NCBI RefSeq assembly: GCF_046736345.1
Contig: NZ_CP157210.1
Coordinates: 496,001 to 560,000, forward strand
DNA: 64,000 nucleotides
Direction: 5' to 3'
DNA from: Hyphococcus formosus
GTDB taxonomy: Bacteria > Pseudomonadota > Alphaproteobacteria > Caulobacterales > Parvularculaceae
In this document: one piece after another, positions 44,643 to 53,062 of the stretch
Position numbering within the stretch: the stretch's first letter is position 1
Layout of the letters: the number at the start of each line of letters is the position of its first letter
Made by a program: the position numbers and the translations under genes
The notes under the pieces: generated by a model
What the model was told of the DNA's origin: nothing
Databases searched by the model: none
The model's input: only the letters and a program-made list of their open reading frames with translations

Positions 44643-45878
44643 ATGAGCCGAAATGTACGCGTAATTGGCGGTTTCCAAACCGACTTCTCGAAAAACTGGG
44701 CGCGCGAGGAAAAAGACCTGACCGCGCTCTTCACTGAAACGCTGCATGGCGGTTTAGAGGCAGCGCATATAAATTCAGGCGAGATCGAGAGCGCCCATGT
44801 CGGTAATTTTACCGCGGAACTCTTTTGCGATCAGGGACATTTGGGCGGTTTTTTCACGGCTGCTGCACCTGAAATGGCGGGTACGCCCGCGATGCGGCAT
44901 GAAGCAGCTTGCGCATCGGGTAGTATGGCGCTTTTGTCCGCCATGTCAGAAATTGAAGCGGGCCGTTATGATCTGGTCGCCGTGCTCGGCGTAGAGATGA
45001 TGCGCAATGTGCCCGGCGCACAGGCTGCTGCATTTATTGGTTCTCCCGCGCTTTGGGCTGGGCGGGAATGCATTGATGTTAAATATCCGTGGCCACACAT
45101 GTTTGGGAAACTGGGTGAAGAGTATGAGCGGCGTTACGGCCTAAAGCGCGAACACCTTTCTGAGATTTCTCGAATTAATTTCGAAAACGCGAAGCGTAAT
45201 CCGAATTCTCAAACCAGAAAATGGGGCTTTGACGAGAAAAGCTTCACGTCCGACGATGAAGCGAATCCGACCATTGATGGCATGATTAGAAAGCATGACT
45301 GTAGTCAAATTACCGATGGCGGCACAGTTGTATTTCTCGCAAGTGATGAGAAGGCGGCCGAGATTGTCGCACGTGCCGGTCGTACACTGAGTGACGCTCC
45401 CAGAATTTCAGGTTGGGGGCATAAAACAGCGCATATTGGTTTGAATGAGAAACTAGATGAAAGCCGTGATGCGGAATATGTCTTCCCGCATGTTCGTGCG
45501 GCGATCCTTGATATGTATCGCAGAGCTGGCATAGACGGCCCCGCGGGCGTTGACGGTTTTGAAGTCCATGACTGCTTTACCCCCACGGAATATATGGCGA
45601 TCGATCACCTCGGCATTACCGCTCCCGGCGAGGCATGGAAAGCAATCGAAGCGGGTGATGTCGCGCTTGGCGGTAAATCGCCAATTAATCCGTCCGGTGG
45701 TCTAATCGGATGTGGTCACCCTGTTGGGGCAACTGGTGTGCGTATGATGCTTGATTGCTGGAAACAGGTAACGGATCGCGCCGGTGACTATCAGGTCGAA
45801 AATGCGCAACGCTTTGGTATGCTGAACCTTGGCGGCAGCGCTACGACTGCCGCCGCATTTGTCCTCGACAAAGGGTAA
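44643..45878 (+). CDS. Thiolase-family protein (SCP2/acetyl-CoA acetyltransferase type)
   Basis: A 411-residue thiolase. HEAACASGSMALLSA carries the acyl-accepting Cys, FEVHDCFTPTEYMA is the SCP2-type HDCF motif, and NPSGGLIGCGHPVGATGVR the C-terminal His/Cys motif. Degradative members cleave a 3-ketoacyl-CoA; SCP2-type proteins in steroid and aromatic catabolism can also be retro-aldolase partners. Last gene of the rightward operon; the convergent ribokinase ends 1 bp after it. The earlier in-frame opening overlaps the NTF2-like gene and is not used. Confidence 0.9.
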   Translation: MSRNVRVIGGFQTDFSKNWAREEKDLTALFTETLHGGLEAAHINSGEIESAHVGNFTAELFCDQGHLGGFFTAAAPEMAGTPAMRHEAACASGSMALLSAMSEIEAGRYDLVAVLGVEMMRNVPGAQAAAFIGSPALWAGRECIDVKYPWPHMFGKLGEEYERRYGLKREHLSEISRINFENAKRNPNSQTRKWGFDEKSFTSDDEANPTIDGMIRKHDCSQITDGGTVVFLASDEKAAEIVARAGRTLSDAPRISGWGHKTAHIGLNEKLDESRDAEYVFPHVRAAILDMYRRAGIDGPAGVDGFEVHDCFTPTEYMAIDHLGITAPGEAWKAIEAGDVALGGKSPINPSGGLIGCGHPVGATGVRMMLDCWKQVTDRAGDYQVENAQRFGMLNLGGSATTAAAFVLDKG

Positions 45879-45879
45879 T

Positions 45880-46794
45880 TTAGTTCCGGCCCATGAAGTC
45901 AGTCACTTCGTCATGGGTCGGAAGGTTGGTGCGGGCACCGTGTCTTGTAACCGATAATGCAGCCGCAGCGCAGGCATATTTCGCCGCTTGGCCAAGCGCC
46001 TCGCCGCGAGAAAGCGCAGCGGCCAGAAACCCATTGAATGTGTCGCCTGCGCCAGTCGTATCAACAGCATCGACGCGATAGGGATCAATAAAGATACGTT
46101 CCTTTGCTGAGCGTACAAAGCAACCGCGCGCGCCGAGTGTAATGATGACGTTTTCTACGCCGCGGTCGAAAAAGATTGCACTGATTTTATCGAGGCTATT
46201 TTCGTCCTCGGCAGGGATACCAGCGAGCGCAGCGGCTTCAACCTCATTTGGTGTGAAATAAGTAACCGGACCGAATTCTTCATTTGCCGCTGGCGCGGGG
46301 GCCGGATTAAATATAACCGCTGTGCCGTGTTTCGCCGCAAGTTTCATTGCGTGGCGGACTGTATCAAACCGAACCTCTAATTGAACGACCAGATGCGAGG
46401 CGTCGGCAATTACAGATTCGGCTGCGTTTATATGGTCAATTGTCAACGCTTCATTCGCGCCCGGTGCAACCGCAATGGCATTATCGCCATTTTGATCAAC
46501 AAGGATCGCTGCCAATCCGGTTGCGCTGTTATTATCGCGAATGACGTGGCTGCAATCGACGCCAGCATCAATTAAGCCTTTCATTGATTGTTCGCCGAAT
46601 GCATCGACGCCAACCTTACTAATAAAGCTCGCTTTTCCGCCCGCTGCTGCGACGGCAGCGGCCTGGTTTGCGCCTTTTCCGCCGCCGAAAATTTCATAGC
46701 TACCTGAGCCGATAACGGTTTCGTTCTTTTCGCAGATATGCGGGACCCGAATGGCAAGATCGATATTGGTGCTGCCGACGATTGCTATAGTCAT
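45880..46794 (-). CDS. rbsK: Ribokinase (PfkB family)
   Basis: A 304-residue sugar kinase. The N-terminal VGSTNIDLAIRVPH, GGKGANQAAAVAAAGGKASFISKVGVDAFGE and the C-terminal DTTGAGDTFNGFLAAALSRGE with the catalytic Asp are full PfkB signatures, and the GGKGANQA form points to ribokinase. It phosphorylates free ribose (or a related pentose). No ribose transporter is adjacent. Inside a ring-degradation region it could salvage a ribose released from a nucleoside-like substrate. Its stop is 1 bp from the thiolase stop. Confidence 0.9.
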   Translation of the reverse strand: MTIAIVGSTNIDLAIRVPHICEKNETVIGSGSYEIFGGGKGANQAAAVAAAGGKASFISKVGVDAFGEQSMKGLIDAGVDCSHVIRDNNSATGLAAILVDQNGDNAIAVAPGANEALTIDHINAAESVIADASHLVVQLEVRFDTVRHAMKLAAKHGTAVIFNPAPAPAANEEFGPVTYFTPNEVEAAALAGIPAEDENSLDKISAIFFDRGVENVIITLGARGCFVRSAKERIFIDPYRVDAVDTTGAGDTFNGFLAAALSRGEALGQAAKYACAAAALSVTRHGARTNLPTHDEVTDFMGRN

Positions 46795-46841
46795 TAAAAA
46801 CCTCAGTGATCTGGCGGAATTGTTTGGCGGTCCAGAATTAG

Positions 46842-47318
46842 TTAAAGAAATTTGCCTTGATGATAAATCATCGGTTTAGCAGTGAGTTCTTTTTCAACCT
46901 TCCGACCACGGCCAATTAAAATATCGTGATCGCCGACGCTATAAGTGTCGTGAAGATCGCAATCGATAAAGACCGGCGCACCGGAAAGGCGAGGGGCACC
47001 ACCATCTGTGTGGACAAAATCTAAACCTTCAAACCGATTGGTTTCCATTGGCGTAGCAAAGCGCATGGCGACGTCCATGCCGTCTGCGCTCAGGATATTT
47101 ACGCCAAAACGGCCTTTCTTCTTGATTGGCGCGAGCGCCGGATTGTTATGATCAAGGCATACCAGCAAAAGCGGCGGCGTTAATGAGACTGAGCAAAATG
47201 CGCTAACGGTTGTCCCGACAGGTTCGGTGCCGTCCCAACCCGTTACGACCGTCACGCCAGAGGCAAAATACCCCATCACGCTGCGCCAATCATCGGGGGA
47301 CACGATTTGCTCACTCAT
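46842..47318 (-). CDS. Flavin reductase (DIM6/NTAB, FMN-binding split barrel)
   Basis: A 158-residue protein. VMGYFASGVTVVTGWDGTEPVGTTVSAFCSVSLTPPLLLVCLD is the typical flavin-reductase-like start, and GRFGVNILS the second motif. Members supply reduced FMN/FAD to monooxygenases. AAGGA seven bases before the ATG fixes the start. Divergent from the Rieske oxygenase. No FMNH2-dependent monooxygenase is in the window, so its partner is either elsewhere or, unusually, the adjacent oxygenase. Confidence 0.88.
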   Translation of the reverse strand: MSEQIVSPDDWRSVMGYFASGVTVVTGWDGTEPVGTTVSAFCSVSLTPPLLLVCLDHNNPALAPIKKKGRFGVNILSADGMDVAMRFATPMETNRFEGLDFVHTDGGAPRLSGAPVFIDCDLHDTYSVGDHDILIGRGRKVEKELTAKPMIYHQGKFL

Positions 47319-47621
47319 ACGGAAATCCTTTTTCTTCGCGGCTTTTAGGTTAGAATTGTCGAATACGCTTTGGCGCAGAGACCCTATTGGCGTAATTTTA
47401 CCTGCGCTGCAATGTGGGCGCATGACCAGAAACGCCCGGTTACGTAACTGTTCAATTGCTGCGTTTGCGAACGATTCTTAGTAAACTGTTCGGTCAGTAA
47501 ACACATTCTATTGCGTTGTTTAATGCAACTCTTGGGGCGTATTGAGACAAGATCAAAAACGCTGTCGAGGCGAGCCTTATGTCTCTGGAAAGTTTTTTAA
47601 TACCCGTGAGGAAAGCGCCAA
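47319..47621. other. 303-bp intergenic region between flavin reductase and Rieske oxygenase
   Basis: No coding signal. It should hold both divergent promoters. A TetR-site-like segment lies at 47480-47502, listed separately. Confidence 0.45.
47480..47502. promoter_or_regulatory. TetR-site-like element
   Basis: AGTAAAC is repeated 16 bp apart, enclosing an ACTG-N6-CAGT dyad (ACTGTTCGGTCAGT). CGGTCAGTAAAC-type half sites are common in TetR-family operators of Alphaproteobacteria. No TetR gene is present in this window. Confidence 0.35.
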
Positions 47622-48809
47622 ATGAAAACCGGCCTGAAAATGAATGACGAATTTTTCCGTTCCCTGGATAGCTCTATTCTACCGGTGGAGCAGGCTGAAA
47701 CGCTGCCACCGGAATGTTATACGGATGATGATTTTTTCGAGCTGGAAAAGGAAGCACTCTTTAACCATGAATGGTTATGCGTTGGCCGTGAATCCTGGGT
47801 CGAAAATCCCGGTGACTACTTCACAACCGAAATAATCGGTGAGCCACTCGTTATTTCGCGTACGCGCAAGAATGAAATCAAGGCGATGTCGTCCGTGTGC
47901 CAACACCGGGCAATGTTGGTTGCCGAAGGCCGCGGGAATACGCGCGGATTTGTTTGCCCTTATCACCACTGGGTTTATGGGCTAGACGGATCATTGATTA
48001 ATGCGCCGGAAACGCAAACCACTTGTAACTTTAACAAAGCTGACGTTCGACTGCCTGAACTGAAAGTCGAAGTTTGGCTTGGGTTTATTTTCGTAAACTT
48101 CGATATGGATGCGCCGCCGCTGGCACCGCGCCTTACAGAAGTCGAAAAAGTATTGAAGCCATACGATCTCGAAAACACCGAAGGGCCACACCCGGAAAAA
48201 GCTCAACATCTTCCTTGGAATTGGAAGGTTATGTTTGAGAACAACAATGACGGTTACCATGCTAGCCGCCTGCACCAAGGTCCGCTTCATGACTTTGTGC
48301 CTAGTGAAAAGGCGGTATTCCCGGAATTGCCAGAAGATACCGCAGGCTATTTCCGCACAAACGGCTCTCTCCACAAGGACGCTGCGTTCAACGCGACGCA
48401 AAAAGCGCTGTTCCCGGTATTCCCGGGCTTGACGGATGATGATCGGATGCAAATGGTGTTTGCGAATATCCCGCCAACGCTTTCGCTGGTCATGACATCG
48501 GACATGATCATCTATCTGATCGTCCGCGCCGAAACTGCGGAAACGCATTACATGGATACGGGTGTTCTTTTCGCAAAAGGCACCATGAGTGACCCTTCTT
48601 ATTCCCACAAGCTCGCCATGACGATGGCAGCAGCCGAAGAAATTATGGAACAGGACCAGCATGTCGACGAACTCGTGCAAATTGGTCTGCGTTCTCGCTT
48701 TGCTATCCGTGGTCGTTATTCATGGCAGGAAGGCGCACAAAGCCAGTTGAATGGATGGCTGGTTCCGCGCTATCAGGCCACTTGGAAAAAGATGAATAAG
48801 AACGGATAA
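47622..48809 (+). CDS. Rieske non-haem iron aromatic ring-hydroxylating oxygenase, alpha subunit
   Basis: A 395-residue oxygenase. The Rieske [2Fe-2S] motif is Cys93-x-His95-x16-Cys112-x2-His115. The mononuclear iron site has DGYHASRLH (Asp210, His213, His218). Members hydroxylate or demethylate aromatic rings and quaternary amines with electrons from a separate reductase. No beta subunit, ferredoxin or Rieske reductase gene is nearby; the closest redox gene is the divergent flavin reductase. The extradiol dioxygenase follows 4 bp downstream, so the pair plausibly hydroxylates then opens a ring. Confidence 0.92.
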   Translation: MKTGLKMNDEFFRSLDSSILPVEQAETLPPECYTDDDFFELEKEALFNHEWLCVGRESWVENPGDYFTTEIIGEPLVISRTRKNEIKAMSSVCQHRAMLVAEGRGNTRGFVCPYHHWVYGLDGSLINAPETQTTCNFNKADVRLPELKVEVWLGFIFVNFDMDAPPLAPRLTEVEKVLKPYDLENTEGPHPEKAQHLPWNWKVMFENNNDGYHASRLHQGPLHDFVPSEKAVFPELPEDTAGYFRTNGSLHKDAAFNATQKALFPVFPGLTDDDRMQMVFANIPPTLSLVMTSDMIIYLIVRAETAETHYMDTGVLFAKGTMSDPSYSHKLAMTMAAAEEIMEQDQHVDELVQIGLRSRFAIRGRYSWQEGAQSQLNGWLVPRYQATWKKMNKNG

Positions 48810-48813
48810 AGCA

Positions 48814-49599
48814 ATGGCAAATTCAAGAATGCCCGTAATTTTCTATGGGCACGGTAGTCCGACCATTGCGCGGGAAACAAACAGCACGACAAAGACTTGG
48901 CGAGAAATTGCCAAGTCCGTGCCAAAGCCAAAAGCGATTCTGTCGATATCGGCGCATTGGCTGACGCGCGGTGTGGGCGTTACCGCGATGGAGCGCCCGC
49001 AAACGATCCATGATTTTGGTCAAGGGTTGGGTGCGGATCTCTTCCGTATTCAATATCCTGCACCGGGCGACCCGCAATTGGCGAAACGGATTAAAGATCT
49101 GTTGGAGCCTGAGGTTCCTGTAACGCTTGATCAGCGTTGGGGGCTTGATCATGGTACTTGGTCTGTCTTGATGAAAGCGTTTCCGGATGCCGATATACCT
49201 GTCGTTCAGCTAAGTATGGACGCAACCAAAGAGCCGGAGTGGCATTTGGAGCTAGGCCGTAAGTTACAGCCGCTCCGCGATGAAGGCATTTTGATAGTTG
49301 GTACGGGGAATATCGTCCATAATCTTGGTGTTATGGAATGGAACGAAAAAGCGAAGCCCTATGATTGGGCGACGCGCTTTAACGACTACATCAAGGACTG
49401 CGTTAAAAAGAAAGATACTGATGGCCTCGCTAACTACCTGAACGCAGGTCAGGACGCGGTTCGGTCTGTTCCCGGCAATGACCATTATTTGCCGCTTTTA
49501 TATGCGGTTGGTGCCGCTGGCGACGATTACGAAGTGAAATTCAACCCGGATTTCATCATCTATAAATCGCTTAGCATGACCAGCATCACCTTTCGCTAG
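48814..49599 (+). CDS. Class III extradiol dioxygenase (LigB/DODA type)
   Basis: A 261-residue ring-cleaving dioxygenase of the YgiD/4,5-DOPA dioxygenase group. Conserved His residues are His13 (YGHGSP), His48 (ISAHWL), His113 (GLDHGTW) and His169 (NIVHNLG). It opens catechol-type rings next to a hydroxyl pair using a metal ion. Starts 4 bp after the Rieske gene, so co-transcribed. A GTACAGTC...GACTGTAC repeat lies just beyond the stop. Confidence 0.9.
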   Translation: MANSRMPVIFYGHGSPTIARETNSTTKTWREIAKSVPKPKAILSISAHWLTRGVGVTAMERPQTIHDFGQGLGADLFRIQYPAPGDPQLAKRIKDLLEPEVPVTLDQRWGLDHGTWSVLMKAFPDADIPVVQLSMDATKEPEWHLELGRKLQPLRDEGILIVGTGNIVHNLGVMEWNEKAKPYDWATRFNDYIKDCVKKKDTDGLANYLNAGQDAVRSVPGNDHYLPLLYAVGAAGDDYEVKFNPDFIIYKSLSMTSITFR

Positions 49600-49606
49600 G
49601 CCTCCG

Positions 49607-49644
49607 GTACAGTCTGTTTAACGCGCACACTAAATCGACTGTAC
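49607..49644. repeat. 8-bp inverted repeat with 22-base spacer after the extradiol gene
   Basis: GTACAGTC at 49607-49614 pairs with GACTGTAC at 49637-49644, followed by TTTCTC. Could be a weak terminator or an operator arm for the AraC gene downstream. Confidence 0.3.
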
Positions 49645-49718
49645 TTTCTCCCGAGCGCCGGGGCGGCAATGTTCGTCCCGGTGACTTCGGCTTTCATGCA
49701 TATAGCTTTTTGGGGGTG

Positions 49719-49740
49719 AACGGCAGTATAAGCAGCCGTT
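49719..49740. promoter_or_regulatory. Inverted repeat before AraC copy 2
   Basis: AACGGC, ten bases, GCCGTT, ending 22 bp before the chosen ATG. The position suits autoregulation; a leader hairpin is the alternative. Confidence 0.3.
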
Positions 49741-49762
49741 TAAACCATTGGCCTTTGATTTT

Positions 49763-50725
49763 ATGAGTGTCTGGAAATACGCCACCGCCGCAGAAAGCGA
49801 CGCAAATAGCGTCGCCCATTGGCGTGAGGCGATGTCACGAATCAACCTGCCGGTTGAAACCGTAGAAGATCCTTCGACTTTCCGCGGTTCGATTATTTCG
49901 CGGGAATCGCCACTCGGAATCAAAATCTCCGTGGTTGAGGCAGAGCCGCAAAAAATTGCCGGGAAATATGGCAATCAACCGAATGCGATCTGGATGGCGG
50001 CGATGATCAAGGGCGACGCGCAGCTTGATGCCGAAGGCATGGACTTGAAGATTGCGCCTCGTGATATTGTGTACGGGAGGACAGGCGGCAAGCAGGCGTC
50101 GCTTTCCTATAAAACGCCTTACAAGCAGATTTTCATTACTGCGCCGCCGCTGGTCATTGATCCGCGTTTGATTAGCCCCGTTGCCTTGCAATTAGGCTGC
50201 ATCCGTATGGATTCGAGTATCGCGCGAATTTTTTCGAACCTATTGCTCGATATTGCTGAAGATTTCGAGACCATGGACACATCGGAATTGCGTCCGATCG
50301 AATTATCATTGGCCGAGTTGTTGATCTCCTGCATCATGGCTGAAGGCGGCGAGGTGGCACTCGGGGGCGCTGCTGCGAACCGCACCGCGCATCTCAACCG
50401 AATTCAGCAGACGATTGAGGCATTTCTCGGGGACCCCGCACTGGACACGAAATATATTGCCGATCGCGAAGGGGTCTCTATCCGCTATCTGCAAAAACTG
50501 TTCTCGACCTCAGGGCAAACGATCGCGACCTATATCCGCATGCGCCGTCTCGAACGGTGCAAGGATGACCTCCTCAATCCGGCTTTTGATAATCTCTCAA
50601 TTACGCAAATCTGCTTCCGCTGGGGGTTTAGCTCGTCCGCCCATTTCAGTCGTGCTTTTCGCGACCAATTCGGCGTCTCACCTCGGGAATTCCGCAAGCA
50701 TATCAGGCCTTTAGGGGATAGCTGA
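49763..50725 (+). CDS. AraC-family transcriptional regulator (copy 2)
   Basis: About 320 residues: N-terminal AraC-binding-like sensor (VVEAEPQKIAGKYGNQPNAIW, DIVYGRTGGKQASL) and C-terminal double helix-turn-helix (DREGVSIRYLQKLFSTSGQTIATYIRMRRLERC, ITQICFRWGFSSSAHFSRAFRDQFGVSPREFR). Paralogue of the regulator at 23799, similar over its whole length. The frame also opens at TTG 49748; ATG 49763 is chosen although no strong ribosome binding site precedes it. Probable regulator of the Rieske/extradiol pair or of the following VOC gene. Confidence 0.88.
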   Translation: MSVWKYATAAESDANSVAHWREAMSRINLPVETVEDPSTFRGSIISRESPLGIKISVVEAEPQKIAGKYGNQPNAIWMAAMIKGDAQLDAEGMDLKIAPRDIVYGRTGGKQASLSYKTPYKQIFITAPPLVIDPRLISPVALQLGCIRMDSSIARIFSNLLLDIAEDFETMDTSELRPIELSLAELLISCIMAEGGEVALGGAAANRTAHLNRIQQTIEAFLGDPALDTKYIADREGVSIRYLQKLFSTSGQTIATYIRMRRLERCKDDLLNPAFDNLSITQICFRWGFSSSAHFSRAFRDQFGVSPREFRKHIRPLGDS

Positions 50726-50870
50726 TTGTTGCGTCGAAGGGTGTGTGCCGAGAGGCAAATTTCGGGACGCTTCTAGTCAAGACCGTATGGCCGACCTTCT
50801 CTACCACTAACAGATACAAAGGGTTAGGTGCGCAATCATGAATGATGCGCCGAAAAGGTTAGAGGAATAC

Positions 50871-51362
50871 ATGGCATATCCGAACACACTGATTTTTGTT
50901 GACTTGGCATCCGATGACCCAAAAGCGGCTGGCGAATTCTACGCTGCTGTTTTCGGTTGGGAGAATGATGCGCGTCCAGAGGGTGTGTTCCACCGTATGG
51001 TTCCCGGTCAGAACTTCCGCCTTTCCGACGGTTCGCAAAGTGAAGTCGGTAATCTTCATCTTGGTATTTTTGACGCGGCGAATGCGCGTCCAAATCCAAA
51101 TCCCGAAGGTGTTGAGCCGCGCAAGCTAGCGGATACTGGCCGTAAAGCGCGTATCTGGATCATGGTCAGCGAGGATGATTCAGTTGATCGCATTCTTGGC
51201 GAAGCTGAGAAGCGCGGTGCGACCGTATTGTGGCGCAATCACTATTGGAAAGAGTTCAACGGATTCAATCATTGCTTCCGCGATCCATGGGGCAACGAAA
51301 TTCTGCTTTGGGTAAAGGGTGGCGACAACCCTCAGATCCCTGAAGATTATACTCGCGAATAA
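50871..51362 (+). CDS. VOC-superfamily (glyoxalase/bleomycin-resistance) protein 2
   Basis: A 163-residue protein with two half-domains: NTLIFVDLASDDPKAAGEFYAAVFGWE and later ARIWIMVSEDDSVDRILGEAEKRG, ending with FRDPWGNEILLWV, whose Glu is a usual metal ligand. AGAGGA four bases before the ATG supports 50871; ATG 50838 is an alternative giving 11 more residues. It is only distantly like the VOC protein at 29239. A terminator follows. Confidence 0.83.
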   Translation: MAYPNTLIFVDLASDDPKAAGEFYAAVFGWENDARPEGVFHRMVPGQNFRLSDGSQSEVGNLHLGIFDAANARPNPNPEGVEPRKLADTGRKARIWIMVSEDDSVDRILGEAEKRGATVLWRNHYWKEFNGFNHCFRDPWGNEILLWVKGGDNPQIPEDYTRE

Positions 51363-51435
51363 ATAACTCGGCCGGAGTAGTTCAGAACGAATGATCTGGC
51401 CACCAATTATTGTTTAGCGTCTTTGCGGCGCGATT

Positions 51436-51470
51436 GAGCCGTTGGATCATCCAACGGCTCTATTTTTTAT
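51436..51470 (+). terminator. Rho-independent terminator after VOC protein 2
   Basis: GAGCCGTTGGA, loop TCA, TCCAACGGCTC, then TATTTTTTATT: 11-bp perfect stem and T run, 74 bp past the stop. It marks the right edge of the catabolic region. Confidence 0.93.
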
Positions 51471-51479
51471 TGGTGTTTG

Positions 51480-52259
51480 TTAGCTACGCCGGAGCGTCAT
51501 TTGAATTGGCCCTTCGGCACGTCCGTGAACGAATTGATCAACCATCGGATTACCGGAATTATCGATTTCATCTGGCGTGCCGCGCCAGATAATGCGGCCT
51601 TGATAAAGCATTGCAATTTCGTCGGCGATTTTTCGCGCTGATGCCATATCATGTGTGATTGATATGGCCGTTGCGCCAAGGGCTTTAACGCGATCAACGA
51701 TCAAATTGTTGATAACATCCGCCATGATTGGGTCGAGGCCCGTCGTTGGTTCGTCGAAAAAGAGAATATGCGGATCAGAGGCGATCGCTCGTGCAAGGCT
51801 GACGCGTTTTTGCATACCGCCTGACAACGCAGCCGGTTGGAGATCTGCGACCTCAGGGGCCAAGCCGACCTGCGTCAGGCAATCAATGGCTTTTTCGCGC
51901 GCTACGCTTCGCGATTTCTTCTCAGCGTTGAGCAATCTGAAGGCGACATTTTCCCAAACCCGTAAGCTGTCAAAAAGGGCCGAGCCTTGAAACAACATGC
52001 CCGATTGTTCGGTCATGTATTTCTGATCAGCATTGGTTTGGCGTGCGATATCGCGACCATTGATTTGGACGGTGCCTCTATCGGGCCGCAAAAGCCCGAG
52101 CATGCATTTCAGCAAGACTGATTTGCCGGTACCGGAACCGCCGATGATCACCAGCGACTTGCCCTTGTCGATATCGAAATCAACACCACGCAAAACCTGT
52201 TTGGTGCCAAAGCTTTTGTGCAGATCGCGGACGGAGATTGTGTGTTTGGCTTTACTCAT
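51480..52259 (-). CDS. mlaF: ABC transporter ATPase, MlaF type
   Basis: A 259-residue ATPase. Walker A is GGSGTGKSVLL, the signature LSGGMQKRVSLARAI, Walker B ILFFDEPTTGLDP and the switch His in ISITHDM. The GMQKR form is typical of Mla phospholipid-transport ATPases that maintain outer-membrane lipid asymmetry. The permease gene lies upstream with 2 bp between the stop and this ATG. The substrate-binding MlaD is not adjacent here. Confidence 0.92.
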   Translation of the reverse strand: MSKAKHTISVRDLHKSFGTKQVLRGVDFDIDKGKSLVIIGGSGTGKSVLLKCMLGLLRPDRGTVQINGRDIARQTNADQKYMTEQSGMLFQGSALFDSLRVWENVAFRLLNAEKKSRSVAREKAIDCLTQVGLAPEVADLQPAALSGGMQKRVSLARAIASDPHILFFDEPTTGLDPIMADVINNLIVDRVKALGATAISITHDMASARKIADEIAMLYQGRIIWRGTPDEIDNSGNPMVDQFVHGRAEGPIQMTLRRS

Positions 52260-52261
52260 GC

Positions 52262-53035
52262 TCAAGTCTCAACGAGGAGGGACGTCATGAAATAGTTCGA
52301 GGCGAGAACGGCAACCGCACCGGCGACAACGGCGGTACGGGTTGCAGCACCAACACCCTGCGCGCCGCCGCGACTATGATAGCCGTAATAGCATCCCATG
52401 ACTGCGATCAGGAAACCAAACACGGCTGCTTTCATAATGCCCGAGACCACATCGCGTGTCGTCAAAAAGTCGGCAAGGTTTGTAATGAAAACGGGCCCGG
52501 AAAAATCGAGCGCATATACGGCCACGAGATAGCCGCCATAAATGCCAATGATGTTCGCGATCAAAACGAGCAAGGGCAGGGCGATCGTCGTCGCTAAAAT
52601 TCGCGGTGCGATCAGATATTTGAAGGGATCAACGGCGAGCGTCGACATGGCATCGATCTGCTCGGTTACGCGCATCGTGCCGATCTCCGCCGCCATCGCA
52701 GACGAACAGCGTCCGGCGACCATCAGTGCCGCGAGAACAGGGCCCAATTCGCGGACAATGGAAACGCCGAGAATTTGCGGAAGGAAAGTCTCGGCATTGA
52801 ACCTAAGGCTGCCATCATAAATGTTGAGCGCAAGCGCGGCACCGGTGAATACAGCCGTGAGCCCGACGACGGGCAACGATGTAAAGCCGATCCTTCCAAA
52901 AGCGGAAAAGAAAGCCCGCCAATAGAAAGGACCCAATACCCAAGTGACAGCACCGCGCCCCGCAAAATTGGCCATGCGGCCTGTTTCGCGCAGCGCCTCT
53001 ATCGTCATGCTGCCGATCATGGCAATCACGTTCAT
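52262..53035 (-). CDS. mlaE: ABC transporter permease, MlaE type
   Basis: A 257-residue permease of the MlaE/YrbE family with five to six membrane segments. VLGPFYWRAFFSAFGRIGFTSLPVVGLTAVFTGAALAL, RELGPVLAALMVAGRCSSAMAAEIGTMRVTEQIDAM and the glycine-rich GYHSRGGAQGVGAATRTAVV are the conserved blocks. It pairs with MlaF to move phospholipids between membranes. A GGGGGGAT run lies before the ATG. alr ends 28 bp upstream in the same direction. Confidence 0.93.
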   Translation of the reverse strand: MNVIAMIGSMTIEALRETGRMANFAGRGAVTWVLGPFYWRAFFSAFGRIGFTSLPVVGLTAVFTGAALALNIYDGSLRFNAETFLPQILGVSIVRELGPVLAALMVAGRCSSAMAAEIGTMRVTEQIDAMSTLAVDPFKYLIAPRILATTIALPLLVLIANIIGIYGGYLVAVYALDFSGPVFITNLADFLTTRDVVSGIMKAAVFGFLIAVMGCYYGYHSRGGAQGVGAATRTAVVAGAVAVLASNYFMTSLLVET

Positions 53036-53062
53036 CGGCGGAGATCCCCCCTTTGGTGGATA

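Noticed and set aside
47991..48680. Minus-strand open frame of 229 codons inside the Rieske gene
   Set aside because: The Rieske and iron motifs are all on the plus strand; the opposite frame is His/Arg/Phe-rich noise.
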